The translations under genes and the position numbers were made by a program. From assembly GCA_026398065.1 (NCBI GenBank), contig JAPLTR010000248.1:1-46118 (forward strand): a DNA stretch of 46,118 bases. Reading direction: 5' to 3'. Positions within the stretch are counted from its first letter, which is position 1. The number at the start of each line of letters is the position of its first letter. Under the pieces are notes generated by a model. That model saw only the letters and a program-made list of their open reading frames with translations. It ran no database searches and was not told the origin of the DNA. This DNA comes from Verrucomicrobiota bacterium. Lineage in GTDB: Bacteria > Verrucomicrobiota > Verrucomicrobiia > Opitutales > Opitutaceae. Positions 23,482-33,448 of the stretch are shown piece after piece.

Positions 23482-25014
23482 ATGAACATGGAAATCAAAG
23501 CCCGCGACCTGATCGCGGCCGGCTGGCATGAAGGCCGCCGCCTGGGCCCGGCCCTGCGCCGCGCCCGCGATCTCGAGTCCTCGGGCCTCGCCCGCGCCGA
23601 GGTCCTGGCCGCGCTCGAAGCCGAATTCCCGAAGCAGCTCGCCGTGATCCTGCCGCGCTACGAGCCGGCCCCGCTCGCCGAGGCCATCGAGGCCGAGACG
23701 CCGGAGGAGGCCGCCAATGTCGCCGCCGCGCGCACCCGCATGCGCGAGCTGCTGCACGTGCCGGTCGTGAAGCGCGGCGTGATCATGCCCGACGCCTGCC
23801 CGTCGGGCGGCGGCCGTGCCACGATCCCGGTCGGCGGCGCCATCGAGGTGGAAAACGCCATCATCCCCGGCGCGCACTCGGCCGACATCTGCTGCTCGAT
23901 GTACGCCACCTTCTTTCCCGCCAACCACCCGGTCGGCGAGATGATGGATCAGCTGCAGAAGATCACGCACTTCGGCCCCGGTGGCCGCCCGCGCGGCTAC
24001 CAGATCACCTCGGCCGTGCTCGACGAGCCGGTCTGGGAGAATCCCTTCCTCTCCGGCCTCCGCAGCCGGGCCCAGGATTTCCTCGGCACCCAGGGCGATG
24101 GCAACCACTTCGCCTACGTCGGCCGCATCCAGTTTACGGAGGCGCAGCGCGCCGCCATCGAGGCGGCCGGCTACAGCGAGCTGTCCGAGTGGATCGTGCG
24201 CCGCGACGGCGTGTTCAACGTCCTCGTGACCCACCACGGCTCGCGTGGCCTCGGCGCGGATCTCTACAAGCGTGGCCAGAAGGCCGCCCGCCTGTGGTGC
24301 GACGAAAACGCCAAGGACATCCCGGACTCCGCTGTTTGGCTCCCGGGCGACTCGCCCGAGGGCCGCGACTACTGGGAAGCGCTGCAGTACATCAGCCGCT
24401 GGACCCGCGAAAACCACGCGGTGCTCCACGACGCCCTGCTGCGCCGCCTCGGCCAGCGCGCCCTCGTGCAGATCGGGAACGAGCACAACTTTGTGTGGAA
24501 GCGCGGCGATTCGTTCTTCCATGGCAAGGGCGCGACGCCCGCCTGGCAGGACGCGTCGGGCCGCCCGCTGCTGGGCCTGATCCCGCTCAACATGGCGCGC
24601 GAAATCCTGCTCGTGCTCGGTGCCAACAACACGGACTACCTGTCCTTCTGTCCGCACGGCGCCGGCCGCAACCTCTCGCGCACCGCCATGCTCGCGCCCT
24701 ACAAGGACGCGGATGGCGAGCTCGATCCCGCCCGGGTGCAGCAGGCGCTCGCCACCACGACCGCCGGTCTCGACATCCGCTGGTTTGGCGGCGCGCCCGA
24801 CCTGTCGGAGTCGCCGCTCGCGTACAAGGATGCCACCAAGGTGAAGGCGCAGATCGCGCGCTTCGGTCTCGCGAACGTCGTCGGCGAAATCCAGCCGCAG
24901 GGTTGCATCATGGCCGGCGAAGCCGAGGAGCCGCACTGGATGCGCGTGCGTCGCGAGAAGCGCGCGCACCACAAGGCCGCGCGGCGCGAGGGCGACGCCG
25001 AGGTCTCGGTGTAG
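23482..25014 (+). CDS. rtcB: RtcB-family RNA 3'-phosphate/5'-OH ligase (divergent)
   Basis: PGAHSADICCSMYAT, GTQGDGNHFAYVG, VTHHGSRGLG, FCPHGAGRNLSR. Confidence 0.9.
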   Translation: MNMEIKARDLIAAGWHEGRRLGPALRRARDLESSGLARAEVLAALEAEFPKQLAVILPRYEPAPLAEAIEAETPEEAANVAAARTRMRELLHVPVVKRGVIMPDACPSGGGRATIPVGGAIEVENAIIPGAHSADICCSMYATFFPANHPVGEMMDQLQKITHFGPGGRPRGYQITSAVLDEPVWENPFLSGLRSRAQDFLGTQGDGNHFAYVGRIQFTEAQRAAIEAAGYSELSEWIVRRDGVFNVLVTHHGSRGLGADLYKRGQKAARLWCDENAKDIPDSAVWLPGDSPEGRDYWEALQYISRWTRENHAVLHDALLRRLGQRALVQIGNEHNFVWKRGDSFFHGKGATPAWQDASGRPLLGLIPLNMAREILLVLGANNTDYLSFCPHGAGRNLSRTAMLAPYKDADGELDPARVQQALATTTAGLDIRWFGGAPDLSESPLAYKDATKVKAQIARFGLANVVGEIQPQGCIMAGEAEEPHWMRVRREKRAHHKAARREGDAEVSV

Positions 25015-25121
25015 TTGTTTCGTGACGGATCGCCGCTCCCGGAATGAATCCGGTGCATGCGAGTCCTGCGGCTGAGCGCGCTGGCGAGGGGCGTTCCCCC
25101 GACCGTCGTTGGTCTCACCTC

Positions 25122-25154
25122 CACCCAACCTGATCATTCGGGTTGGGTGTTTTT
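25122..25154 (+). terminator. Rho-independent terminator downstream of rtcB
   Basis: CACCCAACC-tgatcattcg-GGTTGGGTG-TTTTT. Confidence 0.92.
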
Positions 25155-25280
25155 GTGGCGGAGGTGCCTCGGGCGTCATCGCGTTGTAACAGAATTCCTA
25201 TGACGCTGCGCGAGCCGGCCGTGTAACTTGGGGGAAGCGCACCGCGTCTTTGCGGTTGGTCCGCCAAACCATCTACCGTT

Positions 25281-25427
25281 ATGTCGCGTCGTCGTCGTCA
25301 CCGTACCAGTGTCTCCGTGTTTGACCGCGAGCATCGGTCTCTGATCAAGGGCGTTGCCGTGGCCGCTGGGTGTGCGGTTTTTGCCGTGCTCGGCCTTGTC
25401 CTGGTGATGAAGGGCTTCTTCCGCTGA
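25281..25427 (+). CDS. 48-aa single-pass membrane peptide
   Basis: MSRRRRHRTSVSVFDREHRSLIKGVAVAAGCAVFAVLGLVLVMKGFFR*. Confidence 0.5.
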   Translation: MSRRRRHRTSVSVFDREHRSLIKGVAVAAGCAVFAVLGLVLVMKGFFR

Positions 25428-25518
25428 GCCCGGGTTCGCGCCCGCGGGTGCGGCTGGAGGTGGCCGGATGCTTTGCGCGGGCACTTGATTCCTGGCCGGG
25501 TTCGCCGACTGTCCGACC

Positions 25519-27336
25519 ATGTCGCGTAGCAGTTCCCGCCGGGATGACCTGGACCGCCTGCCCAAGGCCAAGCTCAACCGTGAGTCGCTGGCCGAGACCT
25601 TGCGTTTGTTTCGTTACATCGCACCTTACCGGCGGAGGTTCTTTTTCGGGCTGGTCTGTCTCGCCGCCGGCAGCGCGATGGGGCTCTGTTTTCCGCTGCT
25701 GGCGGGCGGACTGATCGATGCGGCACTGCACCCGGGCGGAGCGGCGCTGCCGGTGTTTGGCGCGCTGACGCTCAACCAGGTCGCGCAGGTCCTGATCGTG
25801 ACGATCACGATCCAGGCCTTGGCGGGTTTTGGCAGCGCGCTGTCGTTCAGCAGCGTCGGCCAGTCCGGCCTCGCCGATCTGCGGGCGGAAACCTACGGCC
25901 GCATCATCGCGCTCCCGATGACCTTCTTTGCGCAACGCCGCGTCGGCGAGCTGGCGAGTCGCATTTCCACCGATGTCGCGCAGATCGAAGGCGCGCTGAT
26001 CGACGCCGTGCCGCAGTTGTGCCGCCAAACGGTGATGCTCGTGGGCGGCATCACCCTGCTCTCGTTCACCTCGGGCAAGCTTACCCTCGTCATGCTCGCC
26101 ACGCTGCCGCTGCTGATCGCCGCAGCGGTGACCTTCGGCCGCCGCCTGCGCGCGCTTTCCCGCGAGACGCAGGACCGGCTCGCGGAGACCGGCACCATCG
26201 TCGAGGAAACGCTGCAGGGCATCGCGAGCGTGAAGGCCTTTGCCAACGAGGCCTTCGAGCTTGCGCGCTACCAGACGGCCAACGCCGCGGTGCTCACCGC
26301 CGCCTATCGCACCGCCCGGTGGCGCGGGGGATTTGTCGCCTTCATGCTGTCGGCGTTATTCGGAGGAATCGTGATTGTGCTGTGGTTCGGCGCGCGGCTG
26401 TTGCAGTCCGGCCAGATCACGGCGGGCGAGCTCACCCGCTTTGTGCTCTACACGACGTTTGTCGCGGGCGCGATGGGACAGGCGGCGGAGCTGTTCAGCC
26501 AGGTGCAGAAGACCGTCGGCGCCACCCAACGCGTGCGGGAGCTGTTGCGCGAGCCGACCGAACTGAGCGTCGGTATCCAGTCTGGCAGCGGCCAGGTCGG
26601 CACGACGCGCCTGCGCGGGGCGGTGGAGTTTGCCGGAGTGAGTTTTCGTTATCCGTCGCGGCCGGAGACGGTGGTCTTGCGCGATATCTCGGTCGCCGCC
26701 GCGCCGGGCGAGGTGATCGCCCTGGTCGGCCCGAGCGGTGCGGGCAAATCCACCCTCACGGCGCTGCTCCTGCGGTTCTACGATCCGGAAAACGGCCGCG
26801 TGCTGATCGATGGGCGCGACGCCCGCGACTACGATCTGCACTGGCTGCGCGGCCAGATGGCGCTGGTGCCGCAGGATGTGCTGCTGTTCGGCGGCTCGGT
26901 GGCGGAAAACATCCGTTATGGAAAACCCGGGGCGACCGACGAGGAGGTGCGCGAGGCCGCGCGTCGGGCCAATGCCGCGGAGTTCATCGAGCGCTTCCCG
27001 GAGGGCTACGCCACCGTCGTCGGGGACCGCGGCATCAAACTTTCCGGCGGGCAGCGACAGCGCGTGGCCATCGCGCGGGCAATCCTGAAAAATCCCGCGA
27101 TCCTGATTCTCGACGAGGCGACCAGTTCGCTCGACAGCGAGAGCGAGCGCCTCGTGCAGGAGGCGCTCGCCTTTGTCGTTGCACACAGGCTTGCGACGAT
27201 CCGCAAGGCCAACCGGATCGCCGTCATCAACGAAGGCTGCGTGGCCGAACTGGGCACGCACGAGGAGCTGAACGCGCTGCCGGACGGCCTCTATCGCCGG
27301 CTGAGCGCGCTGCAGTTTCACGGCGGACTGGGCTAG
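25519..27336 (+). CDS. ABC transporter, fused permease/ATPase (MsbA-like)
   Basis: [10 protein letters not shown] Walker [16 protein letters not shown] signature, [10 protein letters not shown]; short deletion before the H-loop. Confidence 0.92.
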   Translation: MSRSSSRRDDLDRLPKAKLNRESLAETLRLFRYIAPYRRRFFFGLVCLAAGSAMGLCFPLLAGGLIDAALHPGGAALPVFGALTLNQVAQVLIVTITIQALAGFGSALSFSSVGQSGLADLRAETYGRIIALPMTFFAQRRVGELASRISTDVAQIEGALIDAVPQLCRQTVMLVGGITLLSFTSGKLTLVMLATLPLLIAAAVTFGRRLRALSRETQDRLAETGTIVEETLQGIASVKAFANEAFELARYQTANAAVLTAAYRTARWRGGFVAFMLSALFGGIVIVLWFGARLLQSGQITAGELTRFVLYTTFVAGAMGQAAELFSQVQKTVGATQRVRELLREPTELSVGIQSGSGQVGTTRLRGAVEFAGVSFRYPSRPETVVLRDISVAAAPGEVIALVGPSGAGKSTLTALLLRFYDPENGRVLIDGRDARDYDLHWLRGQMALVPQDVLLFGGSVAENIRYGKPGATDEEVREAARRANAAEFIERFPEGYATVVGDRGIKLSGGQRQRVAIARAILKNPAILILDEATSSLDSESERLVQEALAFVVAHRLATIRKANRIAVINEGCVAELGTHEELNALPDGLYRRLSALQFHGGLG

Positions 27337-27391
27337 GCGTGGGACCAACGTCGTATTTTCCGAGAGGGGCACGGCGAGACTTGCCGCGGGT

Positions 27392-29056
27392 GTGGCGGGG
27401 TGTTCAACGTTGGTCGTTATTACCCCGAACGGCACCCGATCACCTCATCTGGCGGCACGCGGCGGCGCGATCCGCCGCCTGCTCCTCTGCGGACTGCTGG
27501 CCTCCACGGCCATGGCTTGGGAGCCCGTGACCCTCACACCGTACCCGCAAAAATTCCGCACGTTCTTCAAGCCCGACGATCCCGCGGTGCCCGCCGCGTT
27601 GCGCGCCGAGGCGACGCCACTGCCGGTCGGCGGTGTCACCGCGACGGTCCGGGCCACCGATGGCGCGCTGTGGCTGGGCACGGCGCAGGGGTTGATGCGC
27701 GTCGACGACACCGCGCCGGCGCGCGACCGCCGCCAGTATTTTGCCGGGCTGCGCTACCTGCCGGACGACGAGGTCCGGCAGCTCGCGCCCGATGCCGCCG
27801 GCGGCATGTGGGTGCGCACACGCACCGGCGTGGCGCACCTCGAACTCCGCCCGCTGACGCTGGCGCAGAAGGCCGAGCACTTTGAACGCGTGGTCCATCC
27901 GCGGCACGACCGCTACGGCCTGCTCGGCGACTCGCACCTCGCGACGCCCGGTGATCTCTCGACCAACCAAAAGGTCGACAACGACAACAACGGCCTCTGG
28001 ACGTCGATCTATGCGGCGGCGGAGAGTTTCCGGTACGCGGTCACGAAGTCGCCCGAGGCGCTCGCCCGCGCCCGCAAGGCGATCGAGGCGATGCTTTTCC
28101 TCGAGGAGCTGGCGGGCCGCCGCGGCTTCCCGGCACGGTCGTACATCCGCAAGGGCGACCGGCCGCCGACGGATGGCGAGTGGCACTGGACGGCCGATGG
28201 GGAGATCTACTGGAAGGGCGACACCAGCTCGGACGAGATCGTCGGCCATTTTTTCGCCTTTAGCATCGCCTACGATTTGTTGCCGGACGCCGACCTCAAG
28301 GCGCGGATCGTCGCCACGACCCGGCGCATCATGGACCACATCATCGATCACGGCTACCGGCTGGTGGAGGTCGACGGCCGGACGACGAAGTGGGGCAAGT
28401 GGTCGTTGAAGGATTTTGCGGAGGACCCCGAGGACTCGGCGCTGAACAGCCTGGAGCTGCTCAGTTTTCTCAAGACCGCGGCGCACATCACCGGCGACGC
28501 GCGCTACGAAAAGGAGTATCGGAAAGTCGCGCACGAGCTGAAGTACGCGGACCTCATGCTGCGCCTGAACGAGGTGCGGAAGGAGATGAACTACTCCGAC
28601 GAGGAACTTGCGATGCTCCCGTTCTATACGGTTTTCCGTTACGAAAAAGACCCGGCGATGCTGGCGCGCTACCGCCAGGCCATGGACGACTGGTGGAAAA
28701 ACATGGCGCGCGAGCTGAGCCCGCTGTGGACCTTTATCTATCTCACGGGCAAGCCCGACGCGGCGGTCGACCTGCCCGGCGCGGTGTGGACGCTCTACCG
28801 CACGCCGCTCGATATGATCCACTGGGACGTGAAGAACTCGCACCGGGCCGACATCGTGTGGAGCCCCGTGCCCGACCGCTTCGGCAAACGCGAGGCGCTC
28901 ACGCTGCTGCCCCCCGACGAGCGTCCGGTCATGCGGTGGAATGCGAATCCCTTCAGCGTCGACGGCGGACGCAAGGGCCGGAGCGAGGACGACGGAGCGG
29001 CGTTTCTGCTCCCCTATTGGCTCGGCCGGCATCATAAGTTTCTCCTCGGCGAGTGA
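27392..29056 (+). CDS. Secreted hypothetical protein (start uncertain)
   Basis: Signal-peptide-like segment RRLLLCGLLASTAMA; long ORF ending before GH84 gene. Confidence 0.7.
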   Translation: MAGCSTLVVITPNGTRSPHLAARGGAIRRLLLCGLLASTAMAWEPVTLTPYPQKFRTFFKPDDPAVPAALRAEATPLPVGGVTATVRATDGALWLGTAQGLMRVDDTAPARDRRQYFAGLRYLPDDEVRQLAPDAAGGMWVRTRTGVAHLELRPLTLAQKAEHFERVVHPRHDRYGLLGDSHLATPGDLSTNQKVDNDNNGLWTSIYAAAESFRYAVTKSPEALARARKAIEAMLFLEELAGRRGFPARSYIRKGDRPPTDGEWHWTADGEIYWKGDTSSDEIVGHFFAFSIAYDLLPDADLKARIVATTRRIMDHIIDHGYRLVEVDGRTTKWGKWSLKDFAEDPEDSALNSLELLSFLKTAAHITGDARYEKEYRKVAHELKYADLMLRLNEVRKEMNYSDEELAMLPFYTVFRYEKDPAMLARYRQAMDDWWKNMARELSPLWTFIYLTGKPDAAVDLPGAVWTLYRTPLDMIHWDVKNSHRADIVWSPVPDRFGKREALTLLPPDERPVMRWNANPFSVDGGRKGRSEDDGAAFLLPYWLGRHHKFLLGE

Positions 29057-29067
29057 CCGGATCTGCG

Positions 29068-30360
29068 ATGCCCCCCTTTCTCTCAGGCGTGATCGAAGGA
29101 TTCTATGGACCACCGTGGTCGCAGGCGGAGCGGCGGCAGGTGTTCGACCGGATGCGCGACGGCGGGCTCAACACGTATGTCTATGCGCCGAAAGACGACC
29201 TCAAGCACCGCGCGCTCTGGCGGGAAACCTATTCCGCCGCCGAGGAAGAGGGTCTCGCGGAGCTTGTCCGCGCGTGCCGGGAGCGAAACCTGAATTTCAT
29301 CTATGCGCTCAGTCCGGGGCTGGACCTCCGCTACGGCGACGCGACGGAGGCGCCGGTCCTGCAAAACCGCTTTGCGCAGATGCTCGCGCTGGGCGTGACG
29401 CATTTTGCCCTGCTGTTTGACGACATTCCGGACCGCTTCGAGGGCGGTTCGCTCGCCGCGGCGCAGTGCGCGGTGACGAATGCACTCTTCGGCTGGTTGC
29501 GCGAGCGCTCGGCCCGGGCGCAGCTCGCCTTCTGTCCCACGGCCTACTGCGGGCGCATGGTGGCGGCGGGTCTCGGCGGGGCGGGCTACCTCGAGACGGT
29601 CGGGCGGGAGCTCGCACCAGCGATCGACGTGTTTTGGACGGGACCGGAAATCATCTCGCGCGAGCTCACCGTCGCACACGTGCGCGATCTCGCGGTGGTG
29701 CTGCGCCGAAAACCACTTGTCTGGGACAACCTCCATGCAAACGACTACGATGGCCGGCGGTTTTTCTGCGGTCCGTACGCCGGGCGGCCGGCGGAACTGC
29801 GCGACGAGGTGCGCGGGCTGCTGGTGAATCCGAACTGCGAAGCTCCGCTCAATTTTGTACCCCTGCGCACGCTCGCCGGTTTCGTGCAGGCGCCAGCGAC
29901 CGCCCGCTGGGATGCGCGCGCGGCGTATCTGGCGGCGTTGCGGGACTGGTGGCCGGGTTTCACGACCGTCGGCGCGCCGCTTGCTTGGGAGGACTTCGTG
30001 GTGTTCTGCGACTGCTACTACCTGCCGCACAAGGAAGGCGACGAGGCCGAGACGTTGTTTCAAGACGTGCGGCGGGCGTTGCAGGCCAGGCCGGCGGACG
30101 CGGTCCGGCGGCGGGTGGCGCGGTTGAGGGAGTTTTGCGCGCGGCTCGCGGAGCTGCGGGACCGGGCGCTGTTCCATGCGCTGAGCCGGCGGGCGTGGGA
30201 GCTGCGCGAGGAACTCGATCTCATCGAGCGGTTCCTGGCTTCGCCGGGGCCCGGGGTGGCGTCGGACTTTCACCTGCCCGGCACCTACCGCGGGGGCCTT
30301 GTGCCACGCCTGCAGCGACTCCTCACGCCCGACATCCACGGAACGTTTTCACCCTCATGA
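29068..30360 (+). CDS. GH84-like beta-N-acetylglucosaminidase
   Basis: GVIEGFYGPPWSQAERRQVFDRM...LLFDDIPDRF. Confidence 0.88.
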   Translation: MPPFLSGVIEGFYGPPWSQAERRQVFDRMRDGGLNTYVYAPKDDLKHRALWRETYSAAEEEGLAELVRACRERNLNFIYALSPGLDLRYGDATEAPVLQNRFAQMLALGVTHFALLFDDIPDRFEGGSLAAAQCAVTNALFGWLRERSARAQLAFCPTAYCGRMVAAGLGGAGYLETVGRELAPAIDVFWTGPEIISRELTVAHVRDLAVVLRRKPLVWDNLHANDYDGRRFFCGPYAGRPAELRDEVRGLLVNPNCEAPLNFVPLRTLAGFVQAPATARWDARAAYLAALRDWWPGFTTVGAPLAWEDFVVFCDCYYLPHKEGDEAETLFQDVRRALQARPADAVRRRVARLREFCARLAELRDRALFHALSRRAWELREELDLIERFLASPGPGVASDFHLPGTYRGGLVPRLQRLLTPDIHGTFSPS

Positions 30361-30986
30361 GCCCTTGTATCATCCGCCCGGTGCAGCCGGGCGACGAAGC
30401 GGGCGCCTACCGGGTCTGCCTCAAGACCGGAGACAACGGTCAGGACGGCGAGCCGTTTTATGTCGGCGACCCCGATGCGCTCGGGCGAATTTTTGTCGGG
30501 CCCTATCTCAAGTTCGAGCCCGCGCTCGGCCTCGTCCTGGAGGACGAGGCGGGCATCTGTGGCTATGCGCTGGGTGCGTTCGATTCGCTGGCATTTTACG
30601 CCCGCTACGAGGCCGAATGGCGGCCGTGGCTGACGATGCTCTTCCGCGCGCCCACCGGCGATCCGGCGCGCTGGACCCGGGTGCAGCACATCCACCACGT
30701 CTACCACCACCCCGACTATTTTTGCCCCGAGCCTTACGCGGAATACCCCTCGCACCTGCACATCGATCTCCTGCCGCGCGCGCAGGGCCGGGGGTATGGC
30801 CGGCGGATGCTGGAGCAGGTGATGGAAAAGCTCCGCCAGCGCGGTTCTCCCGGGGCGCACCTCGGGGTGAGCCCGCGCAATGTGCGAGCGCTCGGTTTTT
30901 ATCACCAGCTCGGCTTCCGCGAGTTGGTCCGCGTCGGGCCGGAAAACGACGGCTGCGTTTATCTGGCCAAACGGCTGAATGAATAG
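30357..30986 (+). CDS. GNAT-family acetyltransferase
   Basis: HLHIDLLPRAQGRGYGRRMLEQVMEKL...ALGFYHQLGF; ATGA overlap with GH84. Confidence 0.9.
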   Translation: MSPCIIRPVQPGDEAGAYRVCLKTGDNGQDGEPFYVGDPDALGRIFVGPYLKFEPALGLVLEDEAGICGYALGAFDSLAFYARYEAEWRPWLTMLFRAPTGDPARWTRVQHIHHVYHHPDYFCPEPYAEYPSHLHIDLLPRAQGRGYGRRMLEQVMEKLRQRGSPGAHLGVSPRNVRALGFYHQLGFRELVRVGPENDGCVYLAKRLNE

Positions 30987-31000
30987 GAAAGATTTCTTCC

Positions 31001-32239
31001 ATGGCTTCGAAACTCGCCCTCCTCGGTGGAAAACCGGTGCGCACCGCACCCTTCACGGCCTGGCCAATTTTTGGCCAGACTGAGGAAAAACGCCTGTTGC
31101 GCACCTTGCGCAGCGGAAAGTGGGGCCGCCTGCACGGGCCCGAGGTGGCGGAGTTTGAAAGCCGGTTTGCGGCGATGCACGGCTGCCAGCACGGCATCGC
31201 GGTCGTCAACGGTTCGCTGTCGCTGCGCCTGAGCCTGATCGCGGCGGGCCTGCGCGCGGAGGACGAGGTGATCGTCCCGCCCTACACGTTCTTCGCGACG
31301 GCGTCCGTAGTGGTGGAGGCGAACATGATCCCGGTGTTCGCCGACATCGACCTGGAAACGTTCAATCTCGATCCCCAGGCGGTCGAGGCCGCGATCACCC
31401 CGCGCACCCGCGCGATCATCCCGGTGCATTTCGCGGGCCAGCCGGCGGACATGACACGCCTCCTCGCGCTCGCGAAGAAGCACAAGCTGCTCGTAATCGA
31501 GGACGCGGCGCATGCGCATGGCGCGAGCTTCAAGCACAAGCCGGTGGGCTCGCTCGGCCATCTCGGCTCATTTTCGTTTCAATCCAGCAAGAACCTCACC
31601 GCGGGCGAAGGCGGCATCATCACGACCAACGACGGGAAACTGGCCGCGATGTGCCGTTCGATGCAGACCTGTGGGCGCGTGCCGGGCGGGTTGTGGTACG
31701 AGCATCACGTGATCTCGAGCAATCACCGCCTCGGCGAATTTCAGGGCGCCGTGCTCAACGCGCAGCTCGACCGCCTCGAAGCGCAGACGAAAACCCGCGA
31801 CCGCAACGGCGCCGATCTGGCCGCGCGCCTCGCGAAGATCCCCGGCCTGTTTCCCCAAAAGCGTGCGGCCGACTGCACGCGGCACAGCTACCACCTGTTC
31901 ATGCTGCGCCTCGACGCGGCGAAATTCGGTGCGCCGCGCACCGCCGTGCTCAAGGCCCTGCGCGCCGAGGGCATCCCCTGCTCGGCCGGCTACGGATTCT
32001 CGCTGCCGCAGCAACCGATGTTCCGCAACAAGGCCTTCGGCCCGTATCTGCCGAAGGCCTCGGCGCGGCTCGACTACGCGAAGGTCCGTTGCCCGAACAG
32101 CGACCTGATCTGCCGGGAGCAAGGGGTGTGGCTGGAGCAAAACCTGTTCCTCGGGCGGAAGGCCGACATGGACGATATCGCGGAGGCGTTTGAAAAGCTC
32201 CATGCAAACCGCGCGGCGCTGAACGACCTGCCGGCATGA
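31001..32239 (+). CDS. DegT/DnrJ/EryC1/StrS-type aminotransferase
   Basis: VIVPPYTFFATASVV, VIEDAAHAHGA, FSFQSSKNLTAGEGGIITT. Confidence 0.93.
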   Translation: MASKLALLGGKPVRTAPFTAWPIFGQTEEKRLLRTLRSGKWGRLHGPEVAEFESRFAAMHGCQHGIAVVNGSLSLRLSLIAAGLRAEDEVIVPPYTFFATASVVVEANMIPVFADIDLETFNLDPQAVEAAITPRTRAIIPVHFAGQPADMTRLLALAKKHKLLVIEDAAHAHGASFKHKPVGSLGHLGSFSFQSSKNLTAGEGGIITTNDGKLAAMCRSMQTCGRVPGGLWYEHHVISSNHRLGEFQGAVLNAQLDRLEAQTKTRDRNGADLAARLAKIPGLFPQKRAADCTRHSYHLFMLRLDAAKFGAPRTAVLKALRAEGIPCSAGYGFSLPQQPMFRNKAFGPYLPKASARLDYAKVRCPNSDLICREQGVWLEQNLFLGRKADMDDIAEAFEKLHANRAALNDLPA

Positions 32240-33448
32240 GTGGGGCGGGCGGATGGCTGAACCGGCGGGTGGTCCCGGCGCTCACGGCGCTGAGCGACAA
32301 CACCACCCTCTCCGCCATCCGCGCGGGCATGGTGTCGGTCGTCCCGCTGACGATCGTCGGCGGGCTCTTCATGATCGTGGCGTTTCTGCCGGTGGCGGGC
32401 TGGGAGAAGGTCGTGGCGCCGTATCTGCCGCTGCTGCAGGTGCCGGTGACGGCCACCTTCGGCCTGCTCGCGGTCTTTGTGTGCTTCGCGATCGGATACG
32501 ACCTGGGGAAGCGGCTGAAACAGGAGGCGATCGTGAGCGCGACGATGGCGACGGTGATTTTCCTCCTGCTGGCGATCAGGCCGGCGGACCTCACGCTTTC
32601 GATGGACGGACTCGGGTCCAAAGGGCTGTTCACCGCCATCCTCATCGCGCTGGTGGCGGTGCGCGTGCAGCAGTTTTTCACGGAACGGAATTTCGTCATC
32701 AGGCTGCCCGCGAGTGTGCCGCCCGTCGTGTACGAGTCGTTTCTCTCGCTGACGCCGTTGCTGGCGCTCGTGGTGTTTTTCTGGGTCATCCGTTTTGTCC
32801 TGGGGATCGATCTCGACCAGTGGGTGCAGGCGGCGTTCAAGCCACTGGTGTTTGCGCTGAACACCCTGCCCGGCATCCTCGTCTATGCGTTTGCGGTCAC
32901 GCTGCTGTGGTCGGTGGGCATCAACGGCGACAATGCGCTCGATGCCATCGTCGCGCCGATTTTTCTCCAGTACCTCGCGGCCAACGTCACGGCGATGACC
33001 GCGGGCCAGCCACTGCCGTTTGTGACGGCCAACGGTTTCTTCTCCACGTTCGTCAACGTCGGCGGCACGGGAGCGACCATCGCGCTCGCGCTGATTTTGG
33101 TGAACTCGAAGGAACCCGCGTTGCGCAAGGTCAGCCGGCTGTCGCTGCCGACCCAGATCTTTCAGATCAACGAGCCGATTTTTTTCGGCATCCCCGTCGT
33201 GCTGAACCCCGTCTTCATGGTCCCCTATGTGCTCAACGCGCTGATCCTCACGGCGGGGACGTATCTGCTGATGGACTGGCATCTGATCCAGCGGCCGTTT
33301 GTGAACTTGCCGTGGACCACGCCGCCGATCATCGGGCACTATGGTGTACTATCCGTTTGCCAGGGCGGCGGAACGCCAGCGCTTGAAAGCGGCGGTCGTC
33401 GTCGGGGCGGCCGGGACTACTTCGGTTCCGCCTTCGGGTCGGTCGTGA
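32236..33448 (+). pseudogene. PTS sugar transporter EIIC with C-terminal deletion/frameshift
   Basis: Frame 1 intact to LPWTTPPIIGHY; typical tail YYPFARAAERQRLKAAVVV follows at once in another frame (33341-33448). Confidence 0.7.
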
